From the NCBI GenBank assembly GCA_036389105.1, contig DASVQK010000023.1:1-19872 (forward strand): 19,872 nt of DNA, written 5' to 3'. The notes under the pieces are model-generated. The model was not told where the DNA came from. It worked only from the letters and a program-made list of their open reading frames with translations, and searched no databases. Position numbers and translations under genes: made by a program. Position 1 is the stretch's first letter. Every line of letters begins with the position of its first letter. This DNA is from AC-37 sp036389105. GTDB lineage: Bacteria > Actinomycetota > Thermoleophilia > Solirubrobacterales > Thermoleophilaceae. Positions 14,324 to 19,872 of the stretch are shown here, one piece after another.

Positions 14324-14331
14324 CATCGACG

Positions 14332-15633
14332 GTGTCCCTCGCATCCGACGACCAGCGCCACCTCTGGCATCCGTTCACCCAGCAGCGGGGCTGGGAGCGG
14401 GAGGAGCCGCTGGTGGTGGCCGAGGCCGACGGCTGCGAGCTGATCGACGAGAGCGGCCGCCGCTACATCGACGGCGTCTCCTCGCTCTGGTGCACCGTGC
14501 ACGGCCATCGCCACCCCGCGCTCGACCTGGCCGTCAAGGACCAGCTCGACAAGGTCGCGCACACAACCATGCTCGGCCTCACGCACCCGGGCGCGGTGCG
14601 GCTGGCCAAGCGCCTGGTGGAGCTGGCGCCGCCCGGCCTCGAGCGCGTCTTCTACTCCGACAGCGGCTCCACGGCCACCGAGATCGCGCTCAAGATGGCG
14701 TTCCAGTACTGGCAGCAGCAGGGCGGCCGGCACGCCCGCCGCACGCGCTTCGTCTCGCTGCGCGACGCCTACCACGGCGACACCATCGGCTCGGTGTCCG
14801 TGGGCGGCATCGACCTGTTCCACTCCACCTACCGGCCGCTCCTGTTCGACTCGCTCCAGGCCGAGCCGGGCGACGCCGGGCACATGGAGCGCCTCCTGGC
14901 CGAGAACGAGGGCCAGGTGGCCGCAGTCATCGTCGAGCCGCTGGTGCAGGGCGCCGCCGGCATGATCGTTCACCCGCCCGGCTACCTCACGGCGGTCCGC
15001 GAGCTGTGCGATCGCCACGACGTCTTCCTGATCTGCGACGAGGTGGCCACCGGCTTCGGGCGCACCGGGCGCATGTTCGCCTGCGAGCACGAGGACGTCG
15101 CGCCCGACTTCCTCTGCCTGGCCAAGGGCATCACCGGCGGCTACATGCCGCTGGCGGCCACCCTCACCACGGAGCGCGTGTACGACGGCTTCCTCGGCGA
15201 GCACGAGGAGTTCCGCACGTTCTTCCACGGGCACACGTACACGGGCAACCCGCTCGCCTGCGCGGCCGCGCTCGCCAACCTGCGCCTGTTCGACCAGGAG
15301 CGCACCCTCGAGCGCCTCCAGCCCAAGCTGGAGCAGCTCGGCCGGCTGCTCGAGCCGATCGCCGCCATGCCCTCGGTGGCCGAGGTGCGCCGCCGCGGCT
15401 TCATGTGCGGCATCGAGCTGACCGGGTTCCCGGTCGAGGCGCGCATGGGCCACCGGGTCACGCTCGAGGCCCGCCGCCGCGGGGCCGTCATCAGGCCGCT
15501 CGGCGACGTGATCGTGCTGATGCCGCCCCTGGCCATCCCGCCCGCGATGCTCACCCGCCTCGTGGAGACGGTGGCGGAGTCGATCCAGGCCGCAACGTCG
15601 GCCTACGAGGCTGCCACCCCGCTGGCCGCCTAG
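14332..15633 (+). CDS. bioA: Adenosylmethionine-8-amino-7-oxononanoate aminotransferase
   Basis: A 433-residue class III PLP aminotransferase converting 8-amino-7-oxononanoate to 7,8-diaminononanoate, normally with S-adenosylmethionine as amino donor. It begins with the BioA-type LWHPFTQQ (11-18) and has GVSSLWCTVHGHRHP (48-62), YSDSGSTATEIALKMA (108-123), DAYHGDTIGSVSVG (145-158), DEVATGFGRTG (236-246), the PLP lysine Lys265 in LAKGITGGYMPLA, and HTYTGNPLACAAA. The Trp and His near residues 53-58 belong to the substrate pocket in BioA. Length equals that of E. coli BioA (429). GTG 14332 starts just before the conserved N-terminus and sits at leaderless distance from TACCGT; the ATG at 14254 would run into the opposite gene. 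It is separated from bioBFD by three genes but completes the pathway. Its stop shares CTAG with the rubredoxin gene. Confidence 0.95.
   Translation: MSLASDDQRHLWHPFTQQRGWEREEPLVVAEADGCELIDESGRRYIDGVSSLWCTVHGHRHPALDLAVKDQLDKVAHTTMLGLTHPGAVRLAKRLVELAPPGLERVFYSDSGSTATEIALKMAFQYWQQQGGRHARRTRFVSLRDAYHGDTIGSVSVGGIDLFHSTYRPLLFDSLQAEPGDAGHMERLLAENEGQVAAVIVEPLVQGAAGMIVHPPGYLTAVRELCDRHDVFLICDEVATGFGRTGRMFACEHEDVAPDFLCLAKGITGGYMPLAATLTTERVYDGFLGEHEEFRTFFHGHTYTGNPLACAAALANLRLFDQERTLERLQPKLEQLGRLLEPIAAMPSVAEVRRRGFMCGIELTGFPVEARMGHRVTLEARRRGAVIRPLGDVIVLMPPLAIPPAMLTRLVETVAESIQAATSAYEAATPLAA
15630..15633. other. Shared CTAG: overlapping stop codons of bioA and rubredoxin
   Basis: CTAG gives TAG to bioA on the plus strand and TAG to the rubredoxin gene on the minus strand, the same arrangement as at 12044-12047. 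Confidence 0.9.
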
Positions 15634-15821
15634 GACTCGTAGGGAGAGAAGTCGCGCTTGCGCGCCCCGCACACGGGGCACATCCAGTCGTCCGGGATGT
15701 CCTCGAACCTGGTGCCGGGCGGCACGCCGCCGTCCGGGTCGCCCTCCGCCGGGTCGTAGATGAACCCGCAGGACTCGCAGATCCAGAGCTGGCCCTGCTC
15801 CTGCTGTGTCCCCGCCTCCAT
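15630..15821 (-). CDS. Rubredoxin
   Basis: A 63-residue one-iron electron carrier. The four iron ligands form two CxxC pairs, Cys15/Cys18 in WICESCGFIYD and Cys48/Cys51 in DDWMCPVCGARKRDF, 29 residues apart, with the standard DPDGGVPPGTRFEDIPDDW between them. It is cytoplasmic, with an 11-residue Gln/Glu-rich lead. Actinobacterial rubredoxins usually lie beside alkane hydroxylases; none is here. Instead the gene is convergent with bioA, sharing a stop-codon palindrome, and divergent from a NUDIX hydrolase. The ATG at 15821 is supported by TAACCT eight bases upstream. Its electron donor and acceptor are unknown; supporting BioB is a positional guess only. Confidence 0.95.
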   Translation of the reverse strand: MEAGTQQEQGQLWICESCGFIYDPAEGDPDGGVPPGTRFEDIPDDWMCPVCGARKRDFSPYES

Positions 15822-15829
15822 TGCGCGGG

Positions 15830-15835
15830 AGGTTA
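15830..15835 (-). promoter_or_regulatory. Candidate leaderless -10 element (TAACCT) for rubredoxin
   Basis: On the minus strand TAACCT is followed by eight bases and ATG 15821. There is no purine-rich ribosome binding site in the interval. Confidence 0.45.
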
Positions 15836-15863
15836 CCGAAGGCCCGCGCGCCGCCCGCCGCAG

Positions 15864-15869
15864 TAGGGT
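15864..15869 (+). promoter_or_regulatory. Candidate leaderless -10 element (TAGGGT) for the NUDIX gene
   Basis: TAGGGT is followed by six bases and GTG 15876. Together with the minus-strand TAACCT at 15830-15835 it makes a 54-base divergent promoter region. Confidence 0.42.
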
Positions 15870-15875
15870 GGCCGG

Positions 15876-16493
15876 GTGGACGTAGACCGCCCCGGTCCCG
15901 GCGAGGAGCTGAACACGGGCGAGGCCGTCCCCGCGCGCCAGGCCGCAACGGCGATCGTGCTGCGCGACGGGGTCGACGGAATCGAGGTCCTGCTGGTCCA
16001 GCGCAACCCCGAGCAGCGCTTCATGGGCGGCGCCTGGGTGTTCCCCGGTGGCGGGGTGCACGACGAGGACGCCGACCACGCGGCCGCCGCGCTGCGCGAG
16101 CTGGAGGAGGAGGCCGGCATGCGGATCGAGGACACCGACCGGCTGATCCCCTTCTCGCGCTGGATCACCCCCGCCGAGGTGACCATCCGGTTCGACACCT
16201 TCTTCTTCGTGGCCGAGGCCCCGCCCGGCGTGGAGCCGCGCATCGACGGCGCCGAGTGCGTGGACGTCTGCTGGATCCGCCCGACCGACGCGCTGGAGGC
16301 GGGCAGGCGCGACGAGATGACGCTGGTCTTCCCCACCATCAAGCACCTGGAGGAGCTGGCCGGGTTCGCCTCGGTCGAGCAGGTCATGGCCGATGCGCGC
16401 GGCCGCGAGGTGGTGCCCGTGCAGCCCAAGGTCGTGGTGGGCGACGAGGGTGCGAAGGTGCTCATGCCGGGCGATCCCGGCTACGACGACTGA
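15876..16493 (+). CDS. NUDIX hydrolase, possibly CoA-diphosphatase-like (NUDT19 type)
   Basis: A 205-residue pyrophosphohydrolase. The NUDIX box spans about residues 60-82: it begins at FPGGGVHDEDAD and contains the catalytic RELEEEAG (74-81), with Arg74, Glu75, Glu78 and Glu79 in the metal-binding positions. The first conserved Glu of the box is not in place (Ala, flanked by Asp), a tolerated variation. The segments VQRNPEQRFMGGAWVFPGGG and SRWITPAEVTIRFDTFFFVAE resemble the NUDT19-like group, which hydrolyses CoA and acyl-CoA. That would suit a region rich in acyl-CoA enzymes, but substrate prediction for this superfamily is weak. The start GTG 15876 has TAGGGT at leaderless spacing. The secreted repeat protein follows 56 bases downstream. 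Confidence 0.85.
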   Translation: MDVDRPGPGEELNTGEAVPARQAATAIVLRDGVDGIEVLLVQRNPEQRFMGGAWVFPGGGVHDEDADHAAAALRELEEEAGMRIEDTDRLIPFSRWITPAEVTIRFDTFFFVAEAPPGVEPRIDGAECVDVCWIRPTDALEAGRRDEMTLVFPTIKHLEELAGFASVEQVMADARGREVVPVQPKVVVGDEGAKVLMPGDPGYDD

Positions 16494-16549
16494 CCGTCGT
16501 GGACGGGGAAGCGCAACCAGCGGGGCAAACGGGGGTTAAGGGGAGGCCC

Positions 16550-17308
16550 ATGCGAAGGATCGCGATCATCGCCTGCATCGCAACCGTGGCGCTCGCCGCG
16601 GTCGGTGGCGCTGTCGCGCTCGCGCAGAACTTCAGCGGCGGCCCCGGAAACGACGTGATCGCGGGCACCCCGAAGCCCGACGCCATGTGGGGCGAGGACG
16701 GCAACGACCAGCTCTCCGGCCTCGACGGCAACGACTACCTGGAGAGCGGGCCGGGCGACGACAAGGCCGACGGGGGCAACGACGCGGACCTGGTCATCGC
16801 GGGCAGCGGGGTCGACGACGTCCAGCTGGGCGCCGGCGACGACGTGGCCTACGCCGGGCCGGGCGCCGACCAGGTGCTCGGCGAGGCGGGCAACGACGTG
16901 ATCCTGGGCCAGGCCGACAACGACCGGCTGTTCGGCGGGCCGGCCAACGACCGGCTCTACACCGGGGCGGGCCAGGACTACGCGGACGGCGGCACGGGCA
17001 ACGACCAGCTCTTCGCCGACTCGGGCCTGTCCCAGCTGATCGGCGGCACCGGCAACGACCAGGTCGTCGGCCAGCTCGGCGCCTTCAGCGTCGACGGCGG
17101 CGCGGGCAACGACAAGATCAAGCTCGGCGGCGGCAACGACGTGGTGGTCGGAGGCGGCGGCAGGGACCGGATCAAGTCCGGAGCCGGCGACGATCGGATC
17201 GACGTGGACGACGGCGTGCGTGACGTGGTGAGCTGCGGCAAGGGCGACGACACCGTGAAGGCCGACGGCCACGACGTGCTGAAGGGCTGCGAGCACCGCA
17301 CCAAGTAG
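16550..17308 (+). CDS. Secreted RTX-like Gly/Asp nonapeptide-repeat protein, probably calcium-binding
   Basis: A 252-residue protein with a clear Sec signal peptide: MRR, a hydrophobic stretch (4-24), and a likely cut after ALA25 before QNFSGG. Nearly all of the mature part is built of roughly nine-residue units of the form GGxGNDxux, for example GGPGNDVIAG, GEDGNDQLSG, GAGDDVAYAG, AGNDVILGQ, GGTGNDQVVG and GAGDDRIDVD, running from about 30 to 226. Such units wind into a beta-roll that binds calcium between turns. The C-terminus has two cysteines (Cys229 in VSCGKGDD and Cys247 in KGCEH) that could form a disulfide cap, an ending I recall from other actinobacterial repeat proteins. There is no type I secretion signal or transporter nearby, so export is by Sec, unlike classic RTX toxins. 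GGGGAGG lies three bases before the ATG. Function is unknown. Confidence 0.85.
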   Translation: MRRIAIIACIATVALAAVGGAVALAQNFSGGPGNDVIAGTPKPDAMWGEDGNDQLSGLDGNDYLESGPGDDKADGGNDADLVIAGSGVDDVQLGAGDDVAYAGPGADQVLGEAGNDVILGQADNDRLFGGPANDRLYTGAGQDYADGGTGNDQLFADSGLSQLIGGTGNDQVVGQLGAFSVDGGAGNDKIKLGGGNDVVVGGGGRDRIKSGAGDDRIDVDDGVRDVVSCGKGDDTVKADGHDVLKGCEHRTK

Positions 17309-17336
17309 CTCGCCCGCGCCGGCGGCCCCGCGCGTA

Positions 17337-17342
17337 TAAGGT
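17337..17342 (+). promoter_or_regulatory. Candidate -10 element (TAAGGT, overlapping TATAAG) for the epimerase
   Basis: TATAAGGT at 17335-17342 contains TANNNT ending nine bases before ATG 17352. No ribosome binding site follows it; the spacer is pyrimidine-rich. It suggests that the epimerase is transcribed separately from the repeat protein 43 bases upstream. Confidence 0.5.
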
Positions 17343-17351
17343 CCGCCCCCG

Positions 17352-18377
17352 ATGGCCCCGCAGCAGGGACTGACCGTCGCCGTCACCGGCCCGACCGGCG
17401 ACCTGGGCATCGCCCTCGTCTCGGCGCTGGAGCGCTCGCGGCGCGTCAAGCGGATCGTGGGCATGGCCCGGCGCCCCTTCGACCCGAAGAGCCAGGGCTG
17501 GCGGAAGACCGAGTACCGCCAGGGCGACGTGCAGGACGCGGCCAGCGTGCGCGAGGCGGTGAAGGGGGCCGACGTGGTGGTCCACCTGGCGTTCACCGTC
17601 CTCCAGGCCAGCGACGCCAGCCACGCGATCAACGTCGACGGCTCGCGCAACGTGTTCGAGGCCGCGGTGGCCGGCGGGGCCGAGCGCATCTGCTACGCGT
17701 CGAGCGTGGCGGCCTACGGCTTCCACGACGACAACCCGGACTGGCTGACCGAGGACGTGCCGCCGCGCGGCACGCCCACCCACCCCTACTCGGCGCAGAA
17801 GGCGGAGGTCGAGGATGTGCTGGCGCAGGCCCTGCTGAAGACCGAGCGCACCCACGCGTGGGTGTTCCGCCCGTGCATCGTGGCCGGCCCCAAGGCCGAC
17901 ACGTTCCTCAAGCAGATCCCCTACCTCCAGCTCTCCAAGCGCCTGCCCGACTCCGTGGTGCGCTTCCTCCAGAGCATGCCGGTCCTGAAGCCGGTCATCC
18001 CCGACATCGGGCCGCCGTTCCAGCTGGTGCACGAGGACGACGTCGCCTCGGCCTTCGTCGCGGGCGCGCTGGGCCGTGGCTCACCCGGCCCGTACAACCT
18101 GGCGGCCAGCGGCAAGCTGACGATGTCGGACGTGGCCGACGCGCTCGGGTACTACGCGTTCCCGCTTCCCGACTTCGCGCTGGAGGCCACCGCCGAAGTC
18201 GTGTCGCGCGTGCCGGGCCTGCCGCCGGAGGTGCGCTGGATCGAGGCGGTGCGCAAGCCGGTCCTGATGCGCACGGCGCGAGCCAAGAAGGAGCTGGGCT
18301 GGAAGCCCAAGCACACGGCCAAGGCCACGCTCAGGCAGATGATCGACGCGTACCGCGAGGACCACCGCCCGGCCTAG
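17352..18377 (+). CDS. NAD-dependent epimerase/dehydratase (extended SDR)
   Basis: A 341-residue extended short-chain dehydrogenase. It has the Rossmann motif VTGPTGDLG (11-19), an acidic GDVQD (58-62), VVHLAF (76-81), the catalytic SSVAAYG (117-123) with Ser117/118, and Tyr146-xxx-Lys150 in HPYSAQKAE. The RPCIVAGP segment and the HEDDVASAF segment follow the pattern of UDP-sugar epimerase-like and 3-beta-hydroxysteroid dehydrogenase-like members; an N-terminal Arg/Pro-rich loop (40-50) is in place of a clear NADP site. The substrate could be a nucleotide sugar or another small molecule, and nothing in the neighbourhood settles it. Start ATG 17352 follows a promoter-like TATAAGGT. It is convergent with the aldehyde dehydrogenase, four bases apart. 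Confidence 0.85.
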   Translation: MAPQQGLTVAVTGPTGDLGIALVSALERSRRVKRIVGMARRPFDPKSQGWRKTEYRQGDVQDAASVREAVKGADVVVHLAFTVLQASDASHAINVDGSRNVFEAAVAGGAERICYASSVAAYGFHDDNPDWLTEDVPPRGTPTHPYSAQKAEVEDVLAQALLKTERTHAWVFRPCIVAGPKADTFLKQIPYLQLSKRLPDSVVRFLQSMPVLKPVIPDIGPPFQLVHEDDVASAFVAGALGRGSPGPYNLAASGKLTMSDVADALGYYAFPLPDFALEATAEVVSRVPGLPPEVRWIEAVRKPVLMRTARAKKELGWKPKHTAKATLRQMIDAYREDHRPA

Positions 18378-18381
18378 CGGG

Positions 18382-19872
18382 CTAGTCCACCTCCGGTCGC
18401 GGCTCGGACAGGAGCACGCCGAACATCTTCTGGTCCGGGTCGCGGGACAGGTCCGCGTGCACGTGCTTGATCTCCGTGTACGCGTCCATGCCGTAGGTGC
18501 CCAGCTCGCGGCCCAGTCCCGACTGCTTGAAGCCGCCGAACGGCGCCACGCAGTTGATCAGGTGGTGGTCGTTGATCCACACCGTGCCCGCGCGGATGCG
18601 CTGCGCGGCGGTCAGGCAGCGGTCGTAGTCCTCGGACCAGACCGCGGCGGCCAGTCCGTACATCGTGTCGTTGGCGATCCGGATGGCGTCGTCGTCGTCC
18701 TTGAACTTGATCACCGACAGGACCGGACCGAAGATCTCGTCCTGGGCGATCCTCATCGAGTTGTCCACGTCGGTGAAGATCGTGGGCTCGTAGAAGTAGC
18801 CGCGGTCGAAGCCCTCGGCCCGCTTGCCGCCCAGCACCAGCCGGGCGCCCTCCTCCCTGCCGATCCGCACGTAGTCCTCGACGGTGTCGCGCTGGGCCTC
18901 GGACACGAGCGGCCCCATGTCGCTGTCGTAGTCGAGCGCGTCGCCCAGCTTGATCTGTCGCGCCCGCGCCACCAGCCGCTCCACGAAGTCGTCGTGGATC
19001 GACTCAGGCAGGAGCAGGCGCGTGCCCGACTCGCACACCTGGCCCTGGTGGAAGAAGGTGGCCCACAGAGCGCTGTCCACAGCCGCGTCCAGGTTGGCGT
19101 CCTCGAAGACGATGTTGGGCGACTTGCCGCCGAGCTCGAGCGTGCAGCGCTTGATCGTGGCCGAGGCCAGCTGCATGATCCGCCGTCCGACGGTGGTCGA
19201 GCCGGTGAAGGCGACCTTGTCCACGTCGGGGTGCGAGGCCAGCTCCTCGCCCACGGTCTCGCCGCCGCCGGTGATCACGTTGACCACGCCCTTCGGCAGG
19301 TCGGTCTCGTCCAACAGCTCCGCCAGCCGCAGCGCGGTGAGCGGCGTGTTGGAGGCGGGCTTCAGCACCACGGTGTTGCCCATCGCCAGCGCCGGAGCGA
19401 TCTTCCACACCGCCATGACCAGCGGGAAGTTCCACGGGATGATCCCGGCGCAGACGCCGACGGGCTCGCGCAGTACGAAGTTGTACGAGTGGGTGGGGAA
19501 CGCGACAGGCTCGAGCGGCTCCTGGCGCGGCCGGTCGGCGTGGCGCGCGAAGTAGCCCCAGTGGGTGATGCAGTAGCCGATCACCACTGTGCTCGTGGCG
19601 CGCAGCGTCATGCCGGCATTCATCGACTCGAGCTCGGCCAGCTCGTCCTCGTGCTCGATGAACTTGTCCACCACCGATTTCATGATCCGCACGCGCTCGT
19701 CGGGGTCCATGTCCGACCACACGCCCGAGTCGAACGCCGCGCGCGCCGCGGCGACGGCGCGGTGGGCGTCCTCGCGACCGCCCTTGGGCACGCGCGCGAT
19801 CGCGTCCTCGGTGGAGGGGTTGAGCACGTCGAAGGTCTCGCCGGACGCGGCCTCCACCCACTCGCCGCCGAT
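18382..19872 (-). CDS. NAD(P)-dependent aldehyde dehydrogenase (5' end outside window)
   Basis: A nearly complete aldehyde dehydrogenase. The frame stays open to the right edge, and the residues before the GTG at 19857 (IGGEW) are the usual start of the family's first strand, so the true start lies beyond the window. Counting from that GTG, Asn143 (PWNFPLV), Lys166 (VLKPASNTP), the FTGSTTVG cofactor loop (217-224), the general base Glu241 (LELGGKSPN) and the nucleophile Cys275 (QGQVCESG) are all present. EIFGPVLSVIKF and PFGGFKQSGLGRELG mark the C-terminal part. The sequence style fits the broad betaine/phenylacetaldehyde/gamma-aminobutyraldehyde dehydrogenase group; the substrate cannot be told. 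It reads toward the epimerase and ends four bases from it, so a terminator is unlikely between them. Confidence 0.92.
   Translation of the reverse strand: MGGEWVEAASGETFDVLNPSTEDAIARVPKGGREDAHRAVAAARAAFDSGVWSDMDPDERVRIMKSVVDKFIEHEDELAELESMNAGMTLRATSTVVIGYCITHWGYFARHADRPRQEPLEPVAFPTHSYNFVLREPVGVCAGIIPWNFPLVMAVWKIAPALAMGNTVVLKPASNTPLTALRLAELLDETDLPKGVVNVITGGGETVGEELASHPDVDKVAFTGSTTVGRRIMQLASATIKRCTLELGGKSPNIVFEDANLDAAVDSALWATFFHQGQVCESGTRLLLPESIHDDFVERLVARARQIKLGDALDYDSDMGPLVSEAQRDTVEDYVRIGREEGARLVLGGKRAEGFDRGYFYEPTIFTDVDNSMRIAQDEIFGPVLSVIKFKDDDDAIRIANDTMYGLAAAVWSEDYDRCLTAAQRIRAGTVWINDHHLINCVAPFGGFKQSGLGRELGTYGMDAYTEIKHVHADLSRDPDQKMFGVLLSEPRPEVD

Noticed and set aside
14268..14331. A BirA or BioQ operator in the acyl-CoA synthetase/bioA gap, from the TTGTACC-like bases near 14307.
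   Set aside because: There is no matching inverted half-site at the right distance, and the BioQ-type motif is not present. I cannot support a named operator.
12792..15866. A 1024-codon plus-strand open frame across the acyl-CoA synthetase and bioA.
   Set aside because: It is antisense to one convincing gene and out of frame with another, is Arg/Ala/Gly-rich and shows no motif. Long stop-free shadow frames are expected at this GC content.
16640..17230. DNA-level tandem repeats or a CRISPR-like array in the GGCAACGAC-rich segment.
   Set aside because: The periodicity comes from Gly-Asn-Asp codons of the beta-roll protein; the units vary, and there are no conserved repeats with unique spacers.
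18374..18385. CTAG-CGGG-CTAG between the epimerase and aldehyde dehydrogenase as a terminator hairpin.
   Set aside because: The stem is only four base pairs with no T-run on either side. The two CTAGs are simply the two stop codons.

Overview
The window is a gene-dense stretch of very GC-rich bacterial DNA. It has strong third-position GC, many GTG and TTG starts, almost no intergenic space (no gap over about 100 bases) and no RNA genes, insertion sequences or phage genes that I can see. The gene set and style (FabG-like short-chain dehydrogenases, a PPOX-family flavoprotein, a Sec-exported Gly/Asp-repeat protein with a C-terminal cysteine pair, leaderless-looking promoters) suggest an actinobacterium, perhaps a Thermoleophilia/Solirubrobacterales-type lineage. 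The lineage is inference, because no marker gene is present.

Layout. 1-963 (+): the 3' end of a short-chain dehydrogenase gene, then arfB, a ribosome-rescue hydrolase. 986-2773: a divergent pair, an atypical SDR lacking the YxxxK residues (-) and a metallo-beta-lactamase-fold lactonase-like hydrolase (+). 2718-7087 (-): a four-gene operon read right to left: family 2 glycosyltransferase, glycerol kinase, PlsC-type acyltransferase, GT-C membrane glycosyltransferase. It looks like a glycerolipid or glycolipid module. 7151-12047 (+): a biotin operon starting with a free-standing 70-residue biotin carrier protein and a crotonase that resembles methylmalonyl-CoA decarboxylase, then bioB, bioF, bioD and a one-cysteine peroxiredoxin-like protein. 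12044-14267 (-): a PPOX-family flavoprotein and an AMP-forming acyl-CoA synthetase. 14332-15633 (+): bioA. 15630-15821 (-): rubredoxin. 15876-17308 (+): a NUDIX hydrolase and the secreted Gly/Asp-repeat protein. 17352-18377 (+): an NAD-dependent epimerase. 18382-19872 (-): an aldehyde dehydrogenase whose 5' end lies outside the window.

How the genes work together. bioF, bioA, bioD and bioB give the four late steps from a pimeloyl thioester to biotin. The carrier protein is a consumer of that biotin, and the crotonase is translationally coupled to it. None of the known pimelate-forming genes (bioC/H, bioI, bioW, bioZ) is present; the acyl-CoA synthetase divergent from bioA is a possible but unproven source of the precursor. 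Three small redox proteins (Prx-like, PPOX, rubredoxin) sit among the bio genes and could support the radical-SAM enzyme BioB; that is inference.

The most striking pattern outside the genes is at the starts. Seven genes at the head of transcription units have no Shine-Dalgarno sequence but carry TANNNT 6-9 bases before the start codon, as expected of leaderless promoters. The biotin operon instead uses three TTG starts in a row, two with strong Shine-Dalgarno sequences. I found no clearly new defence or mobile system. The unusual points are the biotin carrier/crotonase pair, the redox genes around the bio genes, the long BioB tail and the residue-depleted SDR.
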